Assembly (NCBI GenBank): GCA_026391355.1
Contig: JAPLDH010000038.1
Span: forward strand, 54,878-118,877
Length of the DNA: 64,000 bases
Direction: 5' to 3'
Source: Bacteroidota bacterium
Lineage (GTDB): Bacteria > Bacteroidota > Bacteroidia > Bacteroidales > FEN-979
Part shown: piece after piece, positions 19,815 through 29,200 of the stretch
Numbering within the stretch: the stretch's first letter is position 1
Layout: every line of letters begins with the position of its first letter
The notes under the pieces: model-generated
The model's database searches: none
What the model was told of the DNA's origin: nothing
What the model saw: only the letters and a program-made list of their open reading frames with translations
Translations under genes and position numbers: made by a program

Positions 19815-20775
19815 CCGAGGATGCCTCGAACACCTGCACTTTACCGGTACTTTCGATGGCTTTTATGGCAATGTCTTTAACTGTTTTTTCGGCGGTTTCG
19901 TTCTTTTGGCTAATTTGTTTGATGGAATTTTCAAGCTCTTTAACCTTGAGTTCGAGGGTCTGAATTGTCTGGTCCTTGAGCTTAATCTCCGTTTCGGTTT
20001 CTTTTGACAGGAGCTTTTTCTCGATCTCGAATTGTTGCAACAGTTTTTCGGAGTTGTCTTTCACGGCTTGTTTCAAAGCTTTATCGAGTTCCTGAGGGAA
20101 CCGGGCAGCCTGGTCACGGAATTCCGAGAGTTCACTTTCCTTTGCAATAATATTCTGCTCCCGTTCCTTCATCTCCTTTTCAAAGGAAGCTTTATTTTCA
20201 GCAAGTTCGCGTTCCATCATCTGCTTTTGTTCTTCATAGGTATCCTGTTCCTTCCTTAGTTTGAGATTGAGGTTATAAGCATACTCTTCTTCCTCACGCT
20301 TGCGATCCTTTTCTTTAATTATTTTTTGCTCCTTCCCCTGCTTCTCAATTTCCTCTTTCTCTTTTATCCATGCCTGACGCTGCGTTTCCATTTCCGCTGA
20401 AAATTCCACTTTCTTCTCCTCCTGCAATTGAACCAACGCCATTAATGATTCGCTTTCAGTTCTGATTTTATAAAGTTCCTCAAGATCTTTCTTTCCCACA
20501 ACAATGGCTTCGCGAATATCTGTCAGTTGCCGGATTTCTGTCAGCATTGAATCACCAATCTCATCCAACTGTTTATTCAACTGAATTTTCAGTTCAGAGA
20601 CATGCTTAATAAAGGAATCCTTGCTCTGTGCCGAAACTCTGGAAAAAAGGCTCTCTTTTTCCTGCTGATCCTGTTTTTCTTTTGGACTTTTCTGGTCTTT
20701 TATCTCATCAACCAGCTCTTCATATGCTACAAGTATTTCCTGTTTTGTACTTGTTTTGGATACATTCTTTCTCAT
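19783..20775 (-). CDS. Coiled-coil protein of unknown function
   Basis: A 330-aa protein, highly charged and almost wholly coiled coil from residue ~60 to 300 (EEEKKVEFSAEMETQRQAWI, EEQKQMMERELAENKASFEK, SKETETEIKLKDQTIQTLEL). It has no signal peptide. The C-terminus (VKDIAIKAIESTGKVQVFEA, then SSGGRNKKDSDN) is duplicated at 18961-19088. It may be a structural or scaffold protein; no family is recognised. The gene is divergent from the FtsA-like gene. Confidence 0.6.
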   Translation of the reverse strand: MRKNVSKTSTKQEILVAYEELVDEIKDQKSPKEKQDQQEKESLFSRVSAQSKDSFIKHVSELKIQLNKQLDEIGDSMLTEIRQLTDIREAIVVGKKDLEELYKIRTESESLMALVQLQEEKKVEFSAEMETQRQAWIKEKEEIEKQGKEQKIIKEKDRKREEEEYAYNLNLKLRKEQDTYEEQKQMMERELAENKASFEKEMKEREQNIIAKESELSEFRDQAARFPQELDKALKQAVKDNSEKLLQQFEIEKKLLSKETETEIKLKDQTIQTLELKVKELENSIKQISQKNETAEKTVKDIAIKAIESTGKVQVFEASSGGRNKKDSDN

Positions 20776-20918
20776 GTTATCTGGATTTTATTACGGTTCA
20801 ATTTGCTTCGCATAATTATTGGTTAAAGGTAAATATTTTCCCGGATTGCTCAGTTAAAAAGTCTGAAACAATTTGTGTATTTGAATTACCTTTACTAAAA
20901 CTAACACGAGGCATTATT

Positions 20919-22367
20919 ATGGCCAATAGTATCGAATCATCTGTCCCCATCACCGGATTGGATATCGGAAGTTCAAAAATTGTTGCTGTTACAGGGTATC
21001 GCAATGAAGCAGGAAAGATTGAGATCGTGGGTCTTGGCGAGGCTCCTTCAGAGGGTCTTGAGAACGGGGTTATCGTAAACATTGACCGCACGGTAAAAGG
21101 AATAAAAGAGGCGGTAAAGAAAGCAGAACTGGCATCAGGATCAGCGATTAAATTTGTCAATGGCGGTATTGCCGGTCCACAACTGAAAGTTCAGCAGCAG
21201 GAGATCAGTATGATCCGGAAAAACTGGGACACGCCTGTCAGCCGTGAAGAGCTTGATCAGCATCTTGAAAGTTTCCGATACCTCATGATGAAACCCGGAG
21301 AGGATATATTTGACGTGATTCCGCAGGATTACTGTCTCGACAGGGAGAATGGGATTAAGCATCCGGTCGGGATCTGTGCAAACACCTTAAAGATCAGCTA
21401 TAATGTCATCATCGGAAAAACATTAGCAGCTAAGAATGTTTACCGGTGTATCAGAGAATCAGGCTTGGATGTTGTCGGTCTCTTTCTCGAACCCTTTGCT
21501 TCTGCCGAAGCAGTTTTATGTGATGATGAGAAGGAGACGGGAGTAGTACTTGTCGATTTGGGAAGCGGAACGACATCGATAGCAGTATATTATGACGGAA
21601 TATTGAGACACACAGCAATTCTCCCCGTTGGGAGCGGGAGCATCACTCAGGCGATTAAAGAGCACTTTTCTGTGGTAAAAAAAGATGCTGAACGATTGAA
21701 GGTTCAGTTTGGTTTTGCAATATCCGATACAACAGACAAAGAGAGTATTATCACCATCGATGGATTGCGCGGACGCCAACAAAAGGAGATCCGCTTGCAA
21801 AATCTCACGGATTTGATCCAGACCAGGATAAATGAACTCATCGGGTTTATAATTCATGAGATCAGCTCTTCGGGATATGACGACAAACTGATGAATGGAA
21901 TCATTTTAACAGGTGGTGGCGCAAAATTGCAGCATCTCTGCAAGTTGATGCAACTACGAACACATTATGAAACGCATATCGGTACACCGTTTGAATATCT
22001 TGCAGAGCATTATCCCCCGGAGTTGTCAGATCCTCAATACTCCGCTGCGATCGGGCTTTTGGTCCTGGGTATTAGGCAGTATGAACTGGAAAAAGAGCGG
22101 GCACAAAGGATAAAACATACTATAATTGAACTACCTGAGAAGAAGTTGACCAGTAAAAAGATCATTGAAAAAAGAAAAGGTGAAGAAAAAAAGAGAGGAA
22201 AAGATAAGCCCGGGCAGACCTTTGATGATCTGATGAAACAATCGATTGAAAAGTTGTCCGCAAAATTCCGTATCTGGTTTGAGAATGACATCAATGAGGT
22301 ACGGGCCGCAAACCCCGTCGAAGAAAAACCGATCAGAGTACCGATTCATGGCATCGGGAAGGAATAG
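20919..22367 (+). CDS. ftsA: FtsA-family actin-like ATPase
   Basis: A 482-aa protein; ATG 20919 is chosen because MANSIESSVPITGLDIGSSK gives the normal FtsA N-terminus, and upstream codons overlap the divergent gene region. Motifs: phosphate-1 GLDIGSSKIVAVTG, the 1C/SHS2 insertion around GLENGVIVNIDRTVKGIKEA, phosphate-2 VLVDLGSGTTSIAVY, and adenosine motif GIILTGGGAKLQHL. The basic tail (residues ~400-445, KKLTSKKIIEKRKGEEKKRG) is followed by WFENDINEV rather than a typical amphipathic membrane helix. FtsA tethers FtsZ to the membrane. Here it stands alone, with no ftsZ or murein genes nearby, so it may be a second copy. Confidence 0.82.
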   Translation: MANSIESSVPITGLDIGSSKIVAVTGYRNEAGKIEIVGLGEAPSEGLENGVIVNIDRTVKGIKEAVKKAELASGSAIKFVNGGIAGPQLKVQQQEISMIRKNWDTPVSREELDQHLESFRYLMMKPGEDIFDVIPQDYCLDRENGIKHPVGICANTLKISYNVIIGKTLAAKNVYRCIRESGLDVVGLFLEPFASAEAVLCDDEKETGVVLVDLGSGTTSIAVYYDGILRHTAILPVGSGSITQAIKEHFSVVKKDAERLKVQFGFAISDTTDKESIITIDGLRGRQQKEIRLQNLTDLIQTRINELIGFIIHEISSSGYDDKLMNGIILTGGGAKLQHLCKLMQLRTHYETHIGTPFEYLAEHYPPELSDPQYSAAIGLLVLGIRQYELEKERAQRIKHTIIELPEKKLTSKKIIEKRKGEEKKRGKDKPGQTFDDLMKQSIEKLSAKFRIWFENDINEVRAANPVEEKPIRVPIHGIGKE

Positions 22368-22433
22368 GGGTTCCTACGCCCTCCCTGCCGGGTGGAATTT
22401 GTAATTTCGCACTCCTACAGCCCCACCCCAGCC

Positions 22434-22455
22434 CTCCCACATTCGGGGGAGGGAG
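22434..22455 (+). repeat. GC-rich hairpin downstream of ftsA
   Basis: CCCTCCC (22434-22440) and GGGAGGG (22449-22455) form a 7-bp stem. It has no clear U-tract, so a terminator role is uncertain. Confidence 0.35.
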
Positions 22456-22520
22456 AACGATTCCTATAATACTTCCTTAAAACGAGGGTTTTGGATATCT
22501 TGTAAAGGCTCGAAAAAAAA

Positions 22521-22551
22521 TTTGCGAAGATGATGAGAATTTCTACCTTTG
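22521..22551 (+). promoter_or_regulatory. Bacteroidota-type promoter for tRNA-Ser
   Basis: TTTG (22521-22524), a 19-bp spacer, then TACCTTTG (22544-22551) match the TTTG-N19-TAnnTTTG consensus of the Bacteroidetes primary sigma factor. It lies 76 bp before tRNA-Ser. Confidence 0.7.
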
Positions 22552-22627
22552 CACACCCAAAACGGGAACAGTGAATGGCATTTATTCTTCACTATTCACT
22601 GTTAGTTATTAACTGTTCACTGAGTTT

Positions 22628-22714
22628 GGAGAGGTGGGTGAGTGGCTGAAACCAACAGTTTGCTAAACTGTCGTACGGGAAACTGTACCGGGGGTTCGAA
22701 TCCCCCCTTCTCCG
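22628..22714 (+). tRNA. tRNA-Ser (anticodon GCT)
   Basis: The acceptor arms GGAGAGG and CTTCTCC pair with one G-U, and the discriminator is G. The anticodon loop is TTGCTAA (GCT). A long variable arm (GTACGGGAAACTGTAC) marks class II, and the T-arm is GGGGGTTCGAATCCCCC. CCA is not encoded. Confidence 0.95.
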
Positions 22715-22720
22715 CGAAGC

Positions 22721-22790
22721 GGGTGTGGGTGAAATAAGTGTGGGTTTGGGTGTGGAGGTAGTGTGAGCGTGGGGCGTGGGATTTAAGGTA
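22721..22790. repeat. GT-rich half of an inverted pair
   Basis: A GGGTGTGGGT-type tract between tRNA-Ser and the four-helix-bundle gene. Its complement-like CA-rich partner lies at 23236-23279, so the small gene is bracketed by imperfect inverted simple repeats. Confidence 0.6.
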
Positions 22791-22881
22791 AGTGTGTGAT
22801 GTTTTGTCACTTTGTTACCCTTTGTCAGGTAACAGTACAAAATTAAGAATGCAGATCTAAATAAACAGATAAGAAATAAAA

Positions 22882-23232
22882 ATGTTTGATTTTGAAAAAT
22901 TAGATGTGTATCAGTTCACCAAGGATCAGAATGTTAAAGTTCTCACTTACTTGAAGGGAGCGGTTGGCATTGATCCGTATTTACTGGATCAGTGGAAAAG
23001 GGCAAGTCTTAGTTCTTTACTAAATCTTGCAGAAGGAACGGGACGAATGACTGATAGTGATAAACGTCATTTTTTAACCATTTCCCGGGGAAGCATCTTC
23101 GAATCAGTTGCGATCCTGGATTTATTGAAATCAATGAATCTTATTGAAGAAAATATTTATAAAGAATTTTATACAACCTACGAACAGATCTCTAAAATGC
23201 TTTTAGGCATGTACCGTAGTTATGCAAAATAA
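22882..23232 (+). CDS. Four-helix-bundle (S23/IVS-type) protein
   Basis: A 116-aa protein (MFDFEKLDVYQFTKDQNVKV, RASLSSLLNLAEGTGRMTDS, RHFLTISRGSIFESVAILDL) matching the four-helix-bundle family first known from 23S rRNA intervening sequences and related to Avd of diversity-generating retroelements. The basic faces suggest nucleic-acid binding. Function is unknown. No reverse transcriptase or template repeat is present, so this is not a DGR. It sits between two tRNA genes and GT-rich inverted repeats. Confidence 0.85.
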   Translation: MFDFEKLDVYQFTKDQNVKVLTYLKGAVGIDPYLLDQWKRASLSSLLNLAEGTGRMTDSDKRHFLTISRGSIFESVAILDLLKSMNLIEENIYKEFYTTYEQISKMLLGMYRSYAK

Positions 23233-23235
23233 TTT

Positions 23236-23279
23236 CCCACACACTCACACTCACACTCACACCCACACCCACACCCACC
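23236..23279. repeat. CA-rich half of an inverted pair
   Basis: CACTCACACTCACACCCACA-type simple repeat ending just before tRNA-Pro. It is the inverted counterpart of the tract at 22721-22790. Confidence 0.6.
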
Positions 23280-23280
23280 T

Positions 23281-23356
23281 CGGGGTATAGCGTAGCCCGG
23301 TTCATCGCGCCTGCTTTGGGAGCAGGAGGTCGCAGGTTCGAATCCTGCTACCCCGA
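23281..23356 (+). tRNA. tRNA-Pro (anticodon TGG), island integration site
   Basis: Acceptor arms CGGGGTA/TACCCCG, discriminator A at 23356, anticodon stem CCTGC/GCAGG around loop TTTGGGA (TGG), T-arm GCAGGTTCGAATCCTGC. CCA is not encoded. The 3' part from the anticodon loop outward is repeated at 63637-63681, so this gene is now a hybrid: the 5' part is chromosomal and the 3' part was supplied by the island. Confidence 0.97.
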
Positions 23357-23358
23357 CA
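23314..23358 (+). repeat. attL core of the island (45-bp direct repeat)
   Basis: 45 bp from the anticodon loop to just past the discriminator of tRNA-Pro are identical to 63637-63681. The match is lost one base before and one base after. Confidence 0.93.
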
Positions 23359-23366
23359 GCAAAATC

Positions 23367-23402
23367 AAGGGTTTCGGAAGGTCAGCTTCTGGGACCCTTT
23401 TT
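23367..23402 (+). terminator. Island-supplied terminator after tRNA-Pro
   Basis: AAGGGT ... ACCCTT arms with an inner GAAG/CTTC pairing, followed by a T run (23398-23402). It replaces the original tRNA terminator, which is now at 63681-63719. Confidence 0.6.
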
Positions 23403-23403
23403 C

Positions 23404-23428
23404 ATTTGCACAAAATTTGCATTATTTT
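23404..23428 (+). repeat. Left arm-type integrase repeat
   Basis: 25 bp containing two ATTTGCA units (ATTTGCACAAAATTTGCATT at its start), identical and in the same orientation to 63486-63510. It lies 46 bp inside the left core, as expected of an integrase arm site. Confidence 0.7.
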
Positions 23429-23488
23429 GTGGGAGTGAACTTGGCAATATGAACTGAGGGAAATAATTGAAATTTGGATTGGACATTC

Positions 23489-25177
23489 TTAAAATGCTTG
23501 TGAATTTTGTATTTCCCTGAAAATATACACATTCCCGCTTAACCCCAGCCGAACCCTGCATCGGTACCTTCGCGGGATTATATTTGGTTTGATCTTGTCA
23601 ATAATTGCCTGTACCATTGGTTCATTGTTTTTATCGCTATCATCTGGTTTAGGCTGGTTCTTTAATTCAAAGGAAAATTTCCCGGAGATAATATCGGAGA
23701 AAAACACATTCATCTCCTTTCTGTGCATATAGCTCCTCCCCAAAGCACCAATTCCCTGAAGTACATCATCCCGGCTCATATCCGACATTGTTTGCCCCAA
23801 GTAATCATCCCTGAGCCGTTTTTCAAATGCCGGAGTTATTAAATCAGGGGAGAGAAAAACCAATTCTCTCTGATAGGGAGTGATTTCTTTTGTTTTTATA
23901 CGGTGATCTTCTGCAGACAGTTCTGAAATTATCAAGCCCCCATCGATCAGGTAATTGGCAATCCGGTACATATCATTACGGTTATCTTCAGAGAATGAAG
24001 AAGTGCTGATAACAGAAAATACATTGTACTTGTTTTTCCCTTCAATAACATCATAATCTGCTTTCCGGCATTCAATACTGCTGTTTTTCGGTATTGAAAG
24101 GGGATAGGCCCTGATCGTATTGCAGCCATTTAACAGCAGGAATTCAATTGTATCAATAAACGATTCAACGGTTTGGCCCGGAATTGCATAGATAATACTT
24201 GTTTCAAAATTTATAGTATTGATTCTCATGAAATTCATGGCTTGCAGAACTTTTTCAAGGTCATTTGTCCTTCCTATCATTTCCATCTCTTTGGGATGAA
24301 TCGTTTGAAGGCCAAATTCCAGGTGAACCCTCTCTTTGTTTTTCACACAGAGTTTCAGGAATTCTTCGCCGGTATCGCCGGATAAGTTTTCAAAACGTGC
24401 CTGGCAAGTGATTCTTACATCTGGAATCTCAAAGAGTTTTCTGAAGATTTCAAGGAAGTATTTGCCAAAGTTGAAAGTCCCGTCAAGGATATTTATTTCG
24501 TTGATTCCTGTTTCCTTGAATAGCTCAATCTCTTTAAATAACCGTTCTTGGTCGATTTGGATAATGTTTTTCGTTGCCTTCCCCCATTCACAAAACCCGC
24601 AGGTATAGGGGCAACCACGTTTTGTTTCCCAATGAATTTTCTTGGAGAAAATTGGAATAACTCCTGTCAAATACGGAGAAGCCAGGTCTTTTAACTCGAT
24701 TTTTTCTTCAAGGACTTTTGAATTATTCGGAAAATCTCCGGCAATTAATTTATTTAGGACTTTCTCTGCGAATCCTTTAATGAAATAATCTGCTTGCGGG
24801 AAGTTACTCAATAACCGTTCTTCACTCATTGAAGTAACCTCATAACCTCCAAGGATTATTTTCCCCTCATAGCCTGCCATGAGGTTTAATAAAACTTGAC
24901 AATATTCAATACTCCAGGAAGTAAGGCTGATTGCAATAAACCTGAAGGTTCTGAAATAATCCAGATTTTCAAGAAATCGTTTCCTGACCATTTCCGTAAT
25001 GGTGGATTCATCAGGTTTTTCTTCCAATGTGTGCTGTAAATCGATTGAGAAATGACCAATCTGGTAATTATATTGCTTTAACGAAGCTATCAGAGCCGCT
25101 ATTGAATAACTCATAGACGGATATTCATCTTTCCGGATATCAAAAGTGATGAATATGATATCTCTGGATTGTTTCAT
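23489..25177 (-). CDS. Cobalamin-binding-type radical SAM protein
   Basis: A 562-aa protein. Residues ~1-150 form a B12-binding-like Rossmann domain (MSYSIAALIASLKQYNYQIG, then KIILGGYEVTS), without a clear DxHxxG cobalamin motif. The radical SAM domain has the cluster motif CPYTCGFC (about residues 188-195), and the strand LEFGLQTIHPKEM and ETSIIYAIPGQTVESFIDTI are typical of the B12-radical SAM class. The C-terminal ~200 residues are not recognised. It is the last gene of the leftward defence operon, 55 bp after the DUF4268 gene and next to attL, so it may be unrelated cargo. Substrate is unknown. Confidence 0.8.
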   Translation of the reverse strand: MKQSRDIIFITFDIRKDEYPSMSYSIAALIASLKQYNYQIGHFSIDLQHTLEEKPDESTITEMVRKRFLENLDYFRTFRFIAISLTSWSIEYCQVLLNLMAGYEGKIILGGYEVTSMSEERLLSNFPQADYFIKGFAEKVLNKLIAGDFPNNSKVLEEKIELKDLASPYLTGVIPIFSKKIHWETKRGCPYTCGFCEWGKATKNIIQIDQERLFKEIELFKETGINEINILDGTFNFGKYFLEIFRKLFEIPDVRITCQARFENLSGDTGEEFLKLCVKNKERVHLEFGLQTIHPKEMEMIGRTNDLEKVLQAMNFMRINTINFETSIIYAIPGQTVESFIDTIEFLLLNGCNTIRAYPLSIPKNSSIECRKADYDVIEGKNKYNVFSVISTSSFSEDNRNDMYRIANYLIDGGLIISELSAEDHRIKTKEITPYQRELVFLSPDLITPAFEKRLRDDYLGQTMSDMSRDDVLQGIGALGRSYMHRKEMNVFFSDIISGKFSFELKNQPKPDDSDKNNEPMVQAIIDKIKPNIIPRRYRCRVRLGLSGNVYIFREIQNSQAF

Positions 25178-25232
25178 GGTGAATTTATTCCAAGGGACAT
25201 ATATTATTGTTTGTTATAGCTATGAAAGAGGA

Positions 25233-26171
25233 TTAAAGGGCTTTAATTTTGGGCGAAAAATAGGTATAAAACTTTTCAAGATTTACCCTGAACCACTCAT
25301 GCTGTTCTGACCATTTCGATATGTCAGTAGTGTCTGCAGTTTTCTTAATAAAAGCAGAACAGGCTTTTGTGCCGGGAACTTCGAACCATTCGAGTTTTTC
25401 TGAAAACTGGCCGGCAGCATCTAATCCATATTGATCTTTAATCAGATTGTACTGTTCTTTGGCTGAAGGTCCGTCAAAAACAAGCTCAATTCGTATCCAT
25501 CCATATTTCTTGCTGACGGTTGCAGCAAGATGAACCCCGCTTCTACCCAGTGATACATTCGTCCAATGCTGTGCGTAAGGATTCTGGAGTCTATAGCTTT
25601 GCCGGCCATGTGATTCAATGAATTCTTTCATGGCGGTCCAATACTGAAGCCTGAAAGTGTCCGTTTCGGTGAACTTTCCTGGTTCGGCACTGCGTTTGAC
25701 AATTTTCGACCAATCATTAGGTTTCGCCACCACATTAAACATTGGCGCTGCAGTGCTATCTCCAATTTTATACAGTTCAATCTCAATTCCAAAAAAATTA
25801 AAGTTTTCCTGGGTTATATGATTGAGCCAATCAATTGCGGCTCTGTGTTCATCAGTGAACCTTGATGCAATCCAGATGATTGAAACAGCCTCAAGACCTG
25901 CAGCATAGGTGATGATTTGTCCAAGGTGCTTGTGATCGGTCAGTTCAATTTGATTCTCAATCAACACGTATTTATCGGTCCCATCCTTGCAAAGAATATC
26001 AGCACGGAATGGCCCTACAGACTCCTCCTGGCTGACCACTTCCAGGTCCATGGATATGGCTTCACTTAAGATGTTAATATTCTCTTCTTGTGCAAGCCAG
26101 GGTGTAAAATCAATGGCTTCGTTTCTCCACTGGTCACGCAGGTTGACTTTTTCGAGTTTTCCTAATTTCAT
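25233..26171 (-). CDS. DUF4268 protein with PD-(D/E)XK-like N-terminus
   Basis: A 312-aa protein. The N-terminal domain has a nuclease-like core: D58 in GPFRADILCKDG, then E72 and Q74 in YVLIENQIELTD (an E-x-Q variant of the E-x-K motif), followed by the helix LGQIITYAAGLE. The C-terminal part (FWTAM/YWTAMKEFIESHG, SLGRSGVHLAATVSKKYGWI) fits DUF4268. Such genes are frequently found beside type I restriction systems. It follows hsdR with 54 bp between and is probably co-transcribed. Whether it cuts DNA is not known. Confidence 0.75.
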   Translation of the reverse strand: MKLGKLEKVNLRDQWRNEAIDFTPWLAQEENINILSEAISMDLEVVSQEESVGPFRADILCKDGTDKYVLIENQIELTDHKHLGQIITYAAGLEAVSIIWIASRFTDEHRAAIDWLNHITQENFNFFGIEIELYKIGDSTAAPMFNVVAKPNDWSKIVKRSAEPGKFTETDTFRLQYWTAMKEFIESHGRQSYRLQNPYAQHWTNVSLGRSGVHLAATVSKKYGWIRIELVFDGPSAKEQYNLIKDQYGLDAAGQFSEKLEWFEVPGTKACSAFIKKTADTTDISKWSEQHEWFRVNLEKFYTYFSPKIKAL

Positions 26172-26225
26172 GATTTCAAGTATTAATGGAATAATGTCAT
26201 TGTACTAGAGACAATTTTCCGTGCA

Positions 26226-29200
26226 TTAATATTGCCCGTAAACACTCACTCCCCCTCCAAAATATTGATGTCTTAAATGTTCATACACCAAATGTGTCTT
26301 TACATCGATATCGTCAGTTTTATAAGTCGGGTATGGGAGTGATTCAAATAGTGTTTTACTGACTGCATTAAAAACGGCTGCGGCTGTTACGGATTTATCT
26401 GCCCATTGTTCAACCTTCAATTTGTCTTTTTTGAGCTCCTCTAAAAGGTCAATAGCAATTTCTTTAATTTTCTTTTTTTCTGCTGTCGATAAATTCGGCT
26501 TGCGAAGTATGTCAAAAATTGCTTTTTGTTCTTCGGTCAGTCCTTCTCGTTTTGTTTCTGCTTCTTCTTCTGATAAGGAATTTACAAACTCAATCAGCTT
26601 TTTGAACGTTTCCTCAATTGTAATAGAGTCTTTGCCTCGGTTGTAATCGTCTATTATTTCCTGATAGCGCCGGTAAAAGTCAACACGTAGCGGGTTTCTT
26701 TCCACCATTTGTTTCAATTGCCTTTCAACTTTGTCTTTTAGTGATTGAACTGCAGAATACTTGTTTGGGGATTTTTGAAAAAGTCCTTTTAATGCTTCAA
26801 AATTTAATCCACTCAAGTCAATAAGTTTCCCATAATCATGCGTAGGATCGGCCACCATATTCTCAATGGATTCGTCAACGACCTGTTGAATTTTCTTCAT
26901 GATCTCTGCTACATCGGCACTTTCTATGTTGTCTTCAATAGCCGTGTAAATGACATCGATCGCATTTTTCCTGGGTGAATATTGATTTAATACCCTATCT
27001 GGTTGAAGCGCTTTGTACTTTTTGAAAACTTCCCGGGCTAAAATTTGAAATTTACTTTTGGTTTCGTCGTTAGTGTAAACTGCGTTTACCCCTTTTTCCA
27101 TCGCTGACAATTTTTGCAAACCGTTGGCATTGATAAGTTGATACAGATCGAAAGTAACTTCTTCCTTCAAAAAGGTTTCAACAGTTACTAACGCTAATTC
27201 AAGTTGACGAATCAATTCTTCTTTTGGCTTCACTGGCGGTTCGGGTTCTTCTCCACCTGTTTCTCCACCCTCTTGACCCCCTGTTCCATAAATCGCCAAG
27301 GCATCGAGGAGGGCTGTATAAGTTTCGATGTAATCTACGATCAATCCATTGTTCTTGCCTTCACTGATACGATTTGCCCTGGCGATAGCCTGCATCAAAG
27401 TATGTGATTTTAGAGGCTTATCTAAGTATAAGGTCGACAGGGTAGGGACATCAAAGCCTGTGATCCACATGGCACACACAATAACAAAACGAAATGGATC
27501 ATTTTCATCCTTAAATCTTGTTTCGAGGTCTTGGTTGTTCATTTTCTCACGATGAGACTCAATATCCAGATCCCATTGCCGGAATTTTTCGATCTCGTTT
27601 TGTTCCGAGCTTATCACCACACAAATTTCGGTTTCTTTTATCCATTGAAGTTCACGGCTTTTTTCCAACATCTCCTGGTCTCCATACTTGCCTTTGGCGA
27701 TCTCTTTTTCTAATTGCTCAATGTTCAGATTCCAATGGTGTCTTATAAAATCGAACATTCTTACGGCAGTCAATTTGTCCAGAGCAATGAACATACCTTT
27801 CCCTTTGTAACCACGATTGCAGAAATGCCAAACTGCATCTCTGGCAATGGCGTCCAGCCTTTTACTTGCTGTTAGGATTGGATATTCTCTTGCAAAAAGT
27901 TGTTCAACTTTGCCACGCTGGTCACTATCAAGGTCTTCACCCTCCGCATCAATTATAGCCCTGATCTGGTCATTGATAACCGGATTTTTCAATCCAAGAT
28001 ACTCGCCTCTGTTTTCATAATAAAGTGGAACAGTTGCTCCATCATCTACACTACGTTTGAAATCATACCGGGAAACATAATCCCCAAAAATCCTCCGGGT
28101 CAGTTCATCATCCTTGAAAAGCGGTGTTCCCGTAAAACCAATAAAAGAAGCATTTGGCAGGGCGTTACGTAGGTTCAGTGCCAGTTGTCCACCCTGGGTC
28201 CGGTGGGCTTCATCTGAAATGACGATTATGTTATCCCGCTGCGTTATTTCGTCCTCAAAGTTGAATTTGTGGATAAGAGTGAACAAATAGCGATGCTCAG
28301 AACCAAGCAACTCTTTCAGATGGTTTCCGCTCGTTGCCTTCAAAGAATATTTCGAACCTGCTTTGACTTTCGGAATGGCACCCACTGCACTGAATGTGCC
28401 GTAGATCTGGGTATCCAGTTCATTACGATCGGTCACAATCAAAAAAGTATAACTGCCTGTAAACTTGCGGTGAATCTTCTGGCTCATGAAAACCATTGAA
28501 TAGGATTTTCCGCTTCCCTGCGTGTGCCAGAATACCCCAAGTTTTTGCTTTTCTTCCTGGCTGATTTTCCCAAGTTTAAAAAGCTGATCTTTTAGTTTTA
28601 AATTATCAATTGCTTTGTTGACCCCGATAAACTGGTGGTTCCTGGCAATCAGTTTAACCACTTTCCCCAATGAATTATCAAAAAGAATAAAGTTTTCAAA
28701 GAGGTCCAGAAAACGTTGTTTCTCACAAACCCCGACAATAATTCTATCCAGGGCAACAATTCCTTCGTCCTCTTCCGTGATGCGTTTCCATTCGTGAAAG
28801 TGCTGATATTTTCCGGTGACACTTCCGATACGACTTTCAATGCCATTGCTCAGGATCACGAAAGCGTTGTAATAAAAGAGCTTTGGAATTACATCCTTGT
28901 AGTCGGTAAAATTATCGTTGTATGCATTTTCAAGTTTCCGGTGAGCAGCTTTCAGTTCAATGAAGAGCAGGGGAATCCCATTCACAAAGCCTATAATGTC
29001 CGGCCGGCGTTCACGGTTGCTCTTGCCCTGGATCCATAACTGGCGGACGGCCAAAAAATCATTGTTTTCAGCCTCTTCAAAATCAAATACTTTAAGGGTT
29101 TTGTTTTTGACCTGCTCTCCATTTTCATTGATGAAATCAACGGGGATGCCATCTTTTAATAGTTGATGTTTCTCGAAATTGATTTCGGCTAATGATTTGG

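Noticed and set aside
22592..22840. Leftward 82-aa frame containing RRGDSNPRYSFPYD
   Set aside because: Antisense translation of tRNA-Ser; not a gene.
22882..23232. Diversity-generating retroelement, because of the Avd-like fold
   Set aside because: No reverse transcriptase, template repeat or variable repeat is nearby.
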